Shown here: positions 9,848 through 21,071 of the stretch, one piece after another | How the letters are laid out: each line of letters starts with the position of its first letter | How positions within the stretch are numbered: position 1 is the stretch's first letter | Assembly: GCF_000174355.1 (NCBI RefSeq) | Contig: NZ_ACIS01000004.1 | Location: 314,924-378,923 of the forward strand | Source of the DNA: Pseudogulbenkiania ferrooxidans 2002 | Lineage (GTDB): Bacteria; Pseudomonadota; Gammaproteobacteria; Burkholderiales; Chromobacteriaceae | Reading direction: 5' to 3' | DNA length: 64,000 nt | Position numbers and translations under genes: made by a program | The notes under the pieces: generated by a model | Seen by the model: the letters and a program-made list of their open reading frames with translations, nothing else | Told to the model about the DNA's origin: nothing | Database searches by the model: none

Positions 9848-10768
9848 ATGACTATGCTGCGTTCCATTCTCGAGCGTTTCAAGCCGGGCAAGGGGGCCGT
9901 GATCTCGGTGCCTTACTTGTGGCTGCTGGTGTTCTTCCTGGTGCCGTTCCTGATCGTGCTGAAGATCAGTTTCGCCGATCAGGATCTGGCGATTCCGCCG
10001 TTCACGCACCTGCTCAAGTACGACGGCGACATGAGCACGCTGAACATCGCGCTCAACCTGTCCAATTTCCTGTTCATCTTCACCAACGAGCTGTATCTCG
10101 ACACCTACGTGTCGTCGCTCGAGGTGGCGTTGTTCACCACGCTGGCGTGCTTGCTGATCGGCTACCCGATTGCCTATGCCATCGCCCGTACCAACCCGGC
10201 CATCCGCAATGTGCTGCTGATGCTGGTGATGCTGCCGTTCTGGACCTCGTTCCTGCTGCGGGTATACGCCTGGATGGGCTTGCTCCAGCCCAACGGCATC
10301 ATCAACAACCTGCTGATGTCGATGGGGCTGATCAGCGAGCCCCTGGAGATGTTCCACAACCAGTTCTCGCTCTATCTGGTGATGGTGTACGCCTACCTGC
10401 CGTTCATGATCCTGCCGCTCTACGCGCACCTGGTGAAAATGGACGTGACCCTGCTGGAAGCGGCCAACGATCTGGGCGCGCGTCCGTTCAAGACGTTCTG
10501 GACCATCACCTTGCCGCTGTCCAAGAACGGCATCATCGCCGGCTCGATGATGGTGTTCATCCCGGCGGTGGGCGAATTCGTGATCCCGGAACTGGTGGGC
10601 GGGCCGGACGTGCTGATGATCGGCAAGGTGTTGTGGAACGAGTTCTTCGACAACAACAACTGGCCGATGGCCTCGGCGGTGGCGACCATCATGGTGCTGT
10701 TCCTGATCGTGCCGATCGCGCTGTTCCACCGCTATGAAACCCGTCAGCTGGAGGGGAAAAATGTATAA
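9848..10768 (+). CDS. potH: Putrescine ABC transporter permease PotH
   Basis: A 306-residue inner-membrane permease with about six transmembrane helices, beginning with VPYLWLLVFFLVPFLIVLKISF. The ABC coupling loop EAANDLGARPFKTFWTITLPLS, which docks onto the ATPase, is present near residues 205-225. The start is the ATG at 9848, one codon after an in-frame GTG, with GGGAAGGG upstream. The last 8 bases overlap the start of potI, indicating translational coupling. Confidence 0.93.
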   Translation: MTMLRSILERFKPGKGAVISVPYLWLLVFFLVPFLIVLKISFADQDLAIPPFTHLLKYDGDMSTLNIALNLSNFLFIFTNELYLDTYVSSLEVALFTTLACLLIGYPIAYAIARTNPAIRNVLLMLVMLPFWTSFLLRVYAWMGLLQPNGIINNLLMSMGLISEPLEMFHNQFSLYLVMVYAYLPFMILPLYAHLVKMDVTLLEAANDLGARPFKTFWTITLPLSKNGIIAGSMMVFIPAVGEFVIPELVGGPDVLMIGKVLWNEFFDNNNWPMASAVATIMVLFLIVPIALFHRYETRQLEGKNV

Positions 10769-11660
10769 CGGCAATCCGCTGCCCAAGACGCTCAAGGGGG
10801 TGTTGCTGCTGGGTTTCCTGTTTCTCTATGTGCCGATCGTCAGCTTGATCATCTATTCGTTCAATGCCTCCAAGCTGGTGACGGTGTGGGGCGGTTTCTC
10901 CACGCGCTGGTACGCCTCGCTGGTGCAGAACGACCAGATCATCTCGGCAGTGACGCTGTCGATCAAGATCGCGCTGGCCTCCGCGACGGCGGCGGTGGTG
11001 CTGGGGACCATCGCCGGCTTCGTTCTGGCGCGTTTCGGGCGTTTTCGCGGCAGCACGCTGTTCGCCGGCATGATGACGGCGCCGATGGTGATGCCGGAAG
11101 TGATCACCGGCCTGTCGATGCTGCTCTTGTTCATCTCGATGCAGCAGTTCTTCGGCCAACCTTCGGAACGCGGCTTCTTCACCATCTGGGCCGGTCATAC
11201 CACGCTGTGCATGGCCTACGTCGCCGTGGTGGTGCGCTCGCGCCTGATCGAGATCGACAAGAGCCTGGAAGAGGCGGCGATGGACCTGGGGGCCCGCCCG
11301 ATGAAGATCTTTTTCCTGATCACGCTGCCGCTGGTGTCGCAGGCCATTGCCTCGGGCTTCCTGCTGTCGATCACGCTGTCGCTGGACGACCTGGTGACGA
11401 CGTCCTTCCTGTCCGGGCCGGGGGCGACCACGTTGCCGATGGTGATCTTCTCCAAGGTGCGCCTGGGCCTGAACCCGGAGATCAACGCGCTGGCGGCGAT
11501 CACCGTGCTGCTGGTGGGGATTTTCGTGCTGGTGGCCAACTATCTGATGCTGAGCGCCCAGCGCAACCGGGCGCGTGCCATGGCGGCGGCCATGCGCGAA
11601 AACGACGCGCCGACCCCGCCCGGCAACGGTGCGGGAGGCGCGGTGGCGACGGCCCCCTGA
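10761..11660 (+). CDS. potI: Putrescine ABC transporter permease PotI
   Basis: The 299-residue second permease of the importer. It has about six membrane helices and the coupling loop EEAAMDLGARPMKIFFLITLPL. The start is the ATG at 10761 (MYNGNPLPK) with GGAGGGG just upstream, inside the end of potH. The C-terminal tail is Ala/Gly-rich and low in complexity. No gene for the periplasmic binding protein PotF is present on either side, so it must lie elsewhere. A terminator-like hairpin follows at 11673. Confidence 0.93.
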   Translation: MYNGNPLPKTLKGVLLLGFLFLYVPIVSLIIYSFNASKLVTVWGGFSTRWYASLVQNDQIISAVTLSIKIALASATAAVVLGTIAGFVLARFGRFRGSTLFAGMMTAPMVMPEVITGLSMLLLFISMQQFFGQPSERGFFTIWAGHTTLCMAYVAVVVRSRLIEIDKSLEEAAMDLGARPMKIFFLITLPLVSQAIASGFLLSITLSLDDLVTTSFLSGPGATTLPMVIFSKVRLGLNPEINALAAITVLLVGIFVLVANYLMLSAQRNRARAMAAAMRENDAPTPPGNGAGGAVATAP

Positions 11661-11672
11661 TGGCTGGTCCGG

Positions 11673-11711
11673 AGGCGGACGGATTCGCAAGAGTCTGTCC
11701 GCCTTCTTGCT
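11673..11711 (+). terminator. Terminator-like hairpin after potI
   Basis: Arms AGGCGGAC and GTCCGCCT enclose a partly paired interior and are followed by TCTTGCTTG. It lacks a clean T-run but is the only strong hairpin before the next gene. Confidence 0.55.
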
Positions 11712-11838
11712 TGGGAGCGGCGGATCGTGCGTGGCGGGGAGGATTTCCTGGTAGTGTGCGATGACTGGCGCTAAATTGGCGGCACCGGACATCGATCGAT
11801 TCCTAACGCTTTACCTTTTCAGGCAATATGCTTAGCTC

Positions 11839-13221
11839 ATGGACACAAAAAACGGTGCGCCCTTGGCAAGCTTCATCGACCTTCTGCTCGACGCTATCTG
11901 TATCGTCGATGTCGAGGGGCGCTTTGTTTTCGTCAGCGCCGCCTGCGAGCGCATCTTTGGCTACACGCAAGCGGAATTGATCGGCAAGCCGATGATCGAG
12001 CTGGTGCTGCCGGAAGATCGCGCCAGAACGCAGGAGGCGGCCCGCCAGATCATGGAGGGGGATGCCAAGCCGCATTTCGAGAATCGCTATGTGCGCAAGG
12101 ACGGCCAGGTGGTCCACATCATGTGGTCGGCACGCTGGTCGGAGGCCGACCAGGTGAGGGTGGCCGTGGCCCGTGACATTACCGAGCGCAAGCGGGCGGA
12201 GTCGTTGCAGACGGCGCTGTACGCCATTTCCGAGGCGGCGCATGGGGCCGAGGATCTGCTGGCCTTGTTTCAGCATATTCACCACGTCGTCGGCAACCTG
12301 CTGCCGGCGCAGAAATTTTCCGTGGCGCTGTACGACGCAGGGCAAGAGCGCCTGAGTTTTCCGTACCATGTCGATGCCCGCAATCATTCCCCGGTGCCGC
12401 GCAACCCTGCCACTACCCTGTTGTGCGAAGAGGTCATCCGTACCGGGCAGCCGCTGCTGCTGACCCCCGAGACGGCGGATGCCTTGCCACCGCCTCTCAG
12501 GGCCGCGGTCTCCACGGATGCCGCCTGCTGGCTGGCGGTTCCGCTCAACTCGCTCAAGGGCATCATCGGCGCCCTGGTGCTGAAGAGCTATGCTGATGGC
12601 GTGCGTTACACCGAGAAAGACAAGGAGTTGCTGCAGTTCGTCTCGGCCCAGATTGCCACTGCGATCGAGCGCAAACAGCTGCATGCCCGACTGCAGCAGA
12701 TGGCGCAGTACGACGAATTGACCAGCCTGCCCAACCGCCGCTTGCTGTACGGCCGCCTGAAAGCGGCGCTGGCAAGGGCGCGGCGCGAGCAGGGACGCTT
12801 GTCCCTGCTGTATCTCGATCTGGACAAGTTCAAGCAGGTGAACGACAGCTTTGGCCACGCCACTGGTGATCTGCTGCTGCAAGAGGTGGCCCGGCGGCTC
12901 AGGCAGTGTGTGCGGGAGAGCGATACCGTGGCGCGCATCGGCGGTGACGAATTCGTGGTGCTGCTGGAGAGCATTGCCTTGCCGGAGCACGCCTGGCTGG
13001 TGGCCGAGAAAATCCGCAGCGCCCTCGATCATCCGCTGAACCTCGACGGCCGGCACCTGCGCATCCTGCCGAGTATCGGGATCGCGCTGTTTCCCGAGCA
13101 CGGCGACGAGGAGCAGCAGCTGCTCAAACATGCCGATGACGCCATGTATCGCGCCAAGAAGACGGCGGAGGGCGCTGCGCAACAGCTCGACGACGGCGCA
13201 CGTGCCGAGTCATCGGTCTAA
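11839..13221 (+). CDS. PAS-GAF-GGDEF diguanylate cyclase
   Basis: A 460-residue soluble protein predicted to make cyclic di-GMP. Domains in order are PAS (about 10-120, ending in the DITERKRAE junction), GAF (about 135-275) and GGDEF (about 295-450). The active-site motif is a perfect GGDEF, and RESD lies five residues before it, the spacing of the product-inhibition I-site. There is no membrane segment, so it senses a cytosolic signal through PAS and GAF. It stands between the putrescine importer and arginine decarboxylase genes. No strong ribosome site is visible before the ATG. Confidence 0.92.
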   Translation: MDTKNGAPLASFIDLLLDAICIVDVEGRFVFVSAACERIFGYTQAELIGKPMIELVLPEDRARTQEAARQIMEGDAKPHFENRYVRKDGQVVHIMWSARWSEADQVRVAVARDITERKRAESLQTALYAISEAAHGAEDLLALFQHIHHVVGNLLPAQKFSVALYDAGQERLSFPYHVDARNHSPVPRNPATTLLCEEVIRTGQPLLLTPETADALPPPLRAAVSTDAACWLAVPLNSLKGIIGALVLKSYADGVRYTEKDKELLQFVSAQIATAIERKQLHARLQQMAQYDELTSLPNRRLLYGRLKAALARARREQGRLSLLYLDLDKFKQVNDSFGHATGDLLLQEVARRLRQCVRESDTVARIGGDEFVVLLESIALPEHAWLVAEKIRSALDHPLNLDGRHLRILPSIGIALFPEHGDEEQQLLKHADDAMYRAKKTAEGAAQQLDDGARAESSV

Positions 13222-13806
13222 GCGCGCAGGCGATTCCCGAGGGTGTGGGCCGTTATCGCCGCAGTTGAGGTCATGCCAGGGGAACGCTGCCGCTCTACGC
13301 GCGTCAAACACGGGCCAAAGGGTGGTGTGATGCTGCTTTCATCGTCCTGACATCGTCCGGGGCTAACCTGGTGGGACGGGACGGGGTGGCAGGGCCGGGC
13401 GCTGGGTGACGGCGACGGCAAGCCTCTGTCTTGTCTGCCGCCGTTGCACGGCTTGCCCTGGTCTGACGCCATCGCCGGTCTCCGTGCCGATGGGAAGGGG
13501 GGCGTGGCATGACCCTGTATTTCCAGTTGCTTTCCGCTTCGGCGCGGTATTGGGCACCGTCGGCGGCCTCTTGTGGCGGCGTGTCGAGCGGCGCTCGGGG
13601 GCGGCTGTGGCGCGATGGTGGCGCCGGCTCAAAATTCTCCTTGTCATCGTGCGTGATGTTGCTAAAATCCGCGCTCGTTTTGCATCGCAATAACGCACAA
13701 AAAGATTGTTTCGCTCCGACATCCCAGGCCCACATAAAAGCTCGCAAGCCCGAAAGCCGCGCACTAAGGAGCGGGGTTCTCCATCGAATCATTGAAGGAA
13801 AAACTC
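13222..13806 (+). promoter_or_regulatory. Promoter region and leader of speA
   Basis: A stretch of 585 bases holds no credible gene. A good sigma-70 promoter is TTGTCA (13641-13646) - 16 bases - TAAAAT (13663-13668), followed by a GC-rich CCGCGC discriminator. This gives a leader of about 130 bases before speA. I recognise no riboswitch in the leader. Confidence 0.55.
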
Positions 13807-15696
<1,890 letters not shown>

Positions 15697-15716
15697 TCAC
15701 CCCGTAATTCCCTTGC

Positions 15717-15757
15717 CAAAGGTTGGCCGAAGCAACGTCTTCGGCCAACCTTTTTTC
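15717..15757 (+). terminator. Terminator made of two inverted copies of the GTTGGCCGAAG repeat
   Basis: AAAGGTTGGCCGAAG is followed six bases later by its reverse complement and then a run of six T. It is a textbook intrinsic terminator for speA and also the clearest paired copy of the dispersed repeat (copies at 15722-15732 and 15739-15749). Confidence 0.93.
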
Positions 15758-15800
15758 GTTTGGGCGGGCAGGAAAGCCGCCGCCGCCGCCCGCTCCGCTC

Positions 15801-15816
15801 GTTCGGATAACCGAAC
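15801..15816. promoter_or_regulatory. Palindrome upstream of dctA, likely DctD enhancer site
   Basis: GTTCGGATAACCGAAC is a perfect inverted repeat (GTTCGG-ATAA-CCGAAC) about 100 bases upstream of the sigma-54 promoter of dctA, the usual distance for an enhancer bound by an NtrC-family activator. The DctD gene lies in the same locus. Confidence 0.6.
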
Positions 15817-15917
15817 AGCGCCGAAGACGCCATTCCGCCTATCCGTATCCATGCCGATGTCGTTAAAAAAAACTCAATAAAAACAGTGTGTTGTGACGCC
15901 TATTCGGGCCGTAAGGC

Positions 15918-15933
15918 TGGCACGCTTCGTGCA
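15918..15933 (+). promoter_or_regulatory. Sigma-54 (-24/-12) promoter of dctA
   Basis: TGGCACG-CTTC-GTGCA matches the RpoN consensus TGGCACG-N4-TTGCW except for one base. It faces dctA and leaves a leader of about 215 bases. The leader contains the stem CCAGGGT / ACCCTGG near 15953-15978. Confidence 0.78.
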
Positions 15934-16160
15934 ATATAAGGAGCCGCCGGCCAGGGTGATACCCACCAACCCTGGCGGGCCAACAACAAAACGATTTCCG
16001 GCCGCAGCGCAGCAGCGCGCGCGCAGGGACCACCAAACGGTCCACCCCGGTCGCTCAGGCCGGATGGACGAGCAAAGGCGGGGACGGTTGGCAAGACCGG
16101 CCCCAACGCCCTGGCCACGACGATGGCCGCGGGGGCAGACCTTCACTGGAGAGGCATTTA

Positions 16161-17462
16161 GTGAAACTCAATAGACTGACCACTTTCATCCTGGCCGCCA
16201 TGGTGCTGGGTATCCTGACCGGCTACGTATGGCGCGAGATGGCCACCGACGAGGCCGCGATCAAGTCGTTCGCCGACAACATTTCGATCCTGACCGACGT
16301 CTTCCTGCGACTGATCAAGATGATCATCGCCCCGCTGGTGTTCTCCACCCTGGTGGTCGGCATCGCCAAGATGGGCGACACCAAGACCGTCGGCCGCATC
16401 GGCGCTAAGACCATGGTGTGGTTCATGACCGCTTCGTTCTTCTCGCTGAGCCTGGGCCTGGTCATGGTCAACCTGCTCAAGCCGGGTGTCGGCCTGGGTC
16501 TGCCGCTGCCGGACGTGCACGCCTCCAGCGGCATCGAGGCGGGCGCCATCACGCTGAAGGATTTCGTCACCCACGCCATTCCGAAGAGCGTGGTCGAGGC
16601 GATGGGCAAGAACGAGATCCTGCAGATCGTGGTGTTCTCGGTGTTCTTCGGCTGTGCCGGCGCCGCCATCGGCGAGCGCGCCAAGCCGGTGGTCGACATG
16701 CTCGACTCCGTTGCGCACATCATGCTGAAGGTGACCGGCTACGTGATGAACTTCGCGCCGCTGGCCGTGTTCGCCGCGATTGCCGCCATGGTGGCCAAGG
16801 AAGGCCTGGGCATTCTCGCCACCTACGGCACCTTCATGGCCGAGTTCTATCTGTCGATCGGCGGCCTGTGGCTGGTGCTGATTCTGGCCGGCGGCCTGTT
16901 CCTCGGCCGTCGCGTGCTGACCTTGATGAAGATGGTGCGCGAGCCGGCGCTGCTGGCGTTCTCCACCGCCAGCTCGGAAGCCGCCTACCCGAAGACGCTG
17001 GAACTGCTGGAGCGCTTCGGCTGCTCGCGCAAGGTGGCCAGCTTCGTGCTGCCGATGGGCTACTCGTTCAACCTTGACGGTTCGATGATGTACTGCACCT
17101 TCGCCACCATCTTCATCGCCCAGGCTTACGGCATCCATCTGACGCTGGCCCAGGAAATCACCATGATGCTGATCCTGATGGTGACCTCGAAGGGCATGGC
17201 CGGCGTGCCGCGCGCCTCGCTGGTGGTGATCGCCGCCACGCTGTCGCAGTTCAACATTCCCGAAGCCGGCCTGCTGCTGCTGTTGGGCATCGACCACTTC
17301 CTCGACATGGGCCGTTCCGCCACCAACGTAATCGGCAATGCTATCGCCGCCAGCGTGGTGGCCAAGTCCGAGGGTGCCCTGGGCGCCGGCGAGCTGGAGG
17401 GCGAGGACGACGATACCGATCCGGACGCCGAGGCCGACGACCTGGCACCGGCACGTGCCTGA
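16161..17462 (+). CDS. dctA: C4-dicarboxylate:cation symporter DctA
   Basis: A 433-residue inner-membrane carrier of the DAACS family that takes up succinate, fumarate and malate with protons or sodium. Family signatures include the serine-rich re-entrant loop AFSTASSEAAYPKTLE, the SFNLDGSMMY segment and the loop/helix GIDHFLDMGRSATNVIGNAIA. The start is a GTG with GGAGAGG upstream. The last 30 residues are strongly acidic (EDDDTDPDAE), an extension beyond the usual end. The assignment to DctA rather than GltP rests on the sigma-54 promoter and the dctBD genes just downstream. Confidence 0.93.
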   Translation: MKLNRLTTFILAAMVLGILTGYVWREMATDEAAIKSFADNISILTDVFLRLIKMIIAPLVFSTLVVGIAKMGDTKTVGRIGAKTMVWFMTASFFSLSLGLVMVNLLKPGVGLGLPLPDVHASSGIEAGAITLKDFVTHAIPKSVVEAMGKNEILQIVVFSVFFGCAGAAIGERAKPVVDMLDSVAHIMLKVTGYVMNFAPLAVFAAIAAMVAKEGLGILATYGTFMAEFYLSIGGLWLVLILAGGLFLGRRVLTLMKMVREPALLAFSTASSEAAYPKTLELLERFGCSRKVASFVLPMGYSFNLDGSMMYCTFATIFIAQAYGIHLTLAQEITMMLILMVTSKGMAGVPRASLVVIAATLSQFNIPEAGLLLLLGIDHFLDMGRSATNVIGNAIAASVVAKSEGALGAGELEGEDDDTDPDAEADDLAPARA

Positions 17463-17485
17463 TCCCCGCTCCTAGCTTCATCTCG

Positions 17486-17514
17486 AACGGCCTCCTGCGC
17501 GAGGCCGTTTTCCT
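17486..17514 (+). terminator. Intrinsic terminator between dctA and dctB
   Basis: A perfect stem AACGGCCTC / GAGGCCGTT with a six-base loop is followed by TTCCTT. It would separate transcription of the carrier from that of its regulators. Confidence 0.75.
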
Positions 17515-17597
17515 TGCAGGGCTGTCTTCGCCGACGGCTCTGTGATAGAACGATACAAGATCGTCTTCGCCGAATCCTCCTAATCGACCCCATCGTG

Positions 17598-19452
17598 ATG
17601 CTGCGCATTCCCAAACGTTTTCTGCCCTACCTGCTGGCCGTGGTTTTCGGGCTGATGCTGGCCATCGGCTACATCACCTACCGGGTGAGCGAGAACAGCG
17701 GCATCGAGGCGCTGGCCGACAGCGGCACGCGCCAGCTCGAGCTGCACGCGCGCGGGCTCGAAAGCGAGATCGACAAGTACAGTTTCGTACCCAACATCCT
17801 CGGGCTGGAGGAGCGCATCCTCAATGTGCTGACCGCGCCCGATCCGTTTCCCGGTCCGCAGGATCTGGCCAACCGCTACCTGGAAGAGCTGAACCAGCAG
17901 ACCTCGACCAGCACCATCTACGTCATCAACACCGAGGGGCGGGTGCTGGCGTCGAGCAACTGGCGCCGCGCCGACAGCTACGTCGGCGAGGACCTGTCGT
18001 TTCGCGACTATTTCCAGGAAGCGCTCAAGGGCGGGCAGGGACGTTCCTACGGCGTTGGCACCACGCGCGCCGAGCCCGGCTACTACCTGGCAAAAGGGCT
18101 GAAGAAGAATGGCAAGATCATCGGCGTGGCGGTGGTCAAGGTGCGGCTCGACCAGCTCGAGCCGAGCTGGCAGTGGGCCGACACCGACGCCTTCGTCAGC
18201 GACGAGAACGGCGTTATCATCCTGGCCTCGGAGCCGGAGTGGAAGCTGCACACGCTGAATCCGCTGTCGCCGGCACGGCGCGAGGAGCTGGCGCGCAGCC
18301 TGCGCTACTACTGGGCGCCGTTGCCCTTGCTGCAGGTGGCGCAGCGCCGGACCCTGGACGTGGGGCTGGAGCGCTGGGCGTTGCAGATGCCGGGGGGCGT
18401 CAAGGGGGTGAACCGCCCCACCGACTTCCTGGCGCAGACGCGCAGCCTGAAAGATACCTCGTGGAAACTGACCCTGCTCACCCCGCTCAAGACGGTGCGC
18501 AAGACGGCGCTGAGCAACGCCGCGCTGGCGGTGGCGGGCTTTGTCATCCTGGTGATCCTGCTGGTGGCGTGGAACGAACGGCGCAAGGTGCTGGCGGCGC
18601 GCTTCGCCGCGCGCGAGGCGTTGGAGCGCGCCAACAGCCAGCTCGAGCGCAAGATCGCCGAGCGCACCGCCGACCTGATCGCCAGCAACGACCGCCTCAA
18701 GGCCGAGATCCGCGAGCGTCAGCTCGCCGAGCACACGCTGCGCAAGGCGCAGGACGGCTTGGTGCAGGCGGGTAAACTGGCGGTGATCGGGCAGATGTCG
18801 ACCAGCATCGCGCACGAACTCAACCAGCCCCTGGCGGCGCTGCGCACGCTGTCGGGCAACACCATGAAGTTCCTGGCGCGCGGCAAGCTGGAGACGGCTT
18901 CGGCCAACCTGCAGACCATCAACGAGCTGGTGGAGCGCATGGGCAAGATCACCACCTCGCTGCGCTCGTTCGCGCGCAAGTCGACCGAGCCGATCGGCGA
19001 GGCCAGCGTGCTGCAGGCGGTGGACGCCGCGCTGTTCCTGCTGCAGCCGAGGCTGGCCAGCCCGCCGGTGAAGGTGGTGCGCGAGCTAGACGACTGCCGC
19101 GTGCTGATCGACCAGACCCGGCTCGAGCAAATCCTGGTCAACCTGATCGGCAACGCGCTCGACGCGATGCAGGCCAGCCCGCGGCGCGAGTTGCAGCTCT
19201 CGTTGCGCCTGCTTGGCGAGAACTGCCGGCTGTCGGTGCGCGACAGCGGGCCGGGTTTGCCGGAGGAAGTGCGCTCGCGCCTGTTCGAACCGTTTTTCAC
19301 CACCAAGCCGGAAGGGCGCGGGCTGGGGCTGGGGCTGGCGCTGTCGGCCGGCATGGCTACCGAGGTCGGCGGCTCGCTGATCGCACAGAACCCGGACGGC
19401 GGTGGTGCCGAATTCATCCTGACGCTGCCGCTGGCGGCAGTAAAGCAGAACC

Positions 19453-19460
<8 letters not shown>
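17598..19460 (+). CDS. dctB: C4-dicarboxylate sensor histidine kinase DctB
   Basis: A 620-residue membrane kinase. Helix 1 (YLLAVVFGLMLAIGYITY, about 9-26) and helix 2 (AALAVAGFVILVILLVAW, near 315) bracket a periplasmic double-Cache domain of about 280 residues. A coiled coil and a HisKA domain follow, with phospho-acceptor His406 in IAHELNQPLAALR, then an HATPase with N box (NLIGNALDAM), DSGPGLP and GLGLGLAL. This is the DctB layout. The start is the ATG at 17598 just before the first helix; the ribosome site is weak. It overlaps dctD by 8 bases. One copy of the dispersed GTTGGCCGAAG word lies inside at 18898. Confidence 0.93.
18898..18908 (-). repeat. GTTGGCCGAAG copy in dctB
   Basis: Exact reverse-strand copy; encodes part of ASANL. 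Confidence 0.85.
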
Positions 19461-20778
<1,318 letters not shown>

Positions 20779-21014
20779 GAGCCTATTCAAGGTCTTTTTC
20801 CAGCTGCGCTGGCCCGGCAAATGGCCTGCTGCCAGGCGGACGGCGCAGACCTTAGTCTGGGCAGTTTGCCGAGCCAGCCCTTCGGGGCCGGGTACTACCG
20901 GCGCATCGCGTCGTCGTTCGCCCCTGGCCGTGAATGACACGGCGGCGGGACTCTCTTCTCGCGCTGCATCCGGCAGTATCCGGCCGCCGCCGCAAAAAAG
21001 ACTTGAACAGGCTC
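20779..21014. mobile_element. MITE-like element, 236 bp, with TAA flanks
   Basis: The ends are imperfect inverted repeats of about 20 bases: GAGCCTATTCAAGGTC plus T-run on the left, GAGCCTGTTCAAGTC plus T-run when the right end is read in reverse. TAA stands directly outside each end (20776-20778 and 21015-21017), as a 3-bp target duplication would. Inside, a second inverted pair (GGCCCGGCAAA near 20812, TTTGCCGAGCC near 20867) adds structure. There is no open reading frame of note. End sequence and TAA duplication recall IS5-group elements, which is an inference. Confidence 0.65.
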
Positions 21015-21025
21015 TAAGCCCTGAC

Positions 21026-21060
21026 GGGGTTGGCCGAAGACGGTGGCTTCGGCCAACCCC
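21026..21060. terminator. Hairpin of paired GTTGGCCGAAG copies after the chemoreceptor gene
   Basis: GGGGTTGGCCGAAG and its exact reverse complement surround a seven-base loop. It lies 12 bases past the stop of the minus-strand chemoreceptor gene. There is no T-run, so it may act as an RNA-stabilising hairpin or a weak terminator. Confidence 0.65.
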
Positions 21061-21071
21061 GGGCGGCCCCC

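Noticed and set aside
13222-13806. Riboswitch before speA, or before mmuM
   Set aside because: No known riboswitch core could be traced by eye; only simple hairpins and palindromes.
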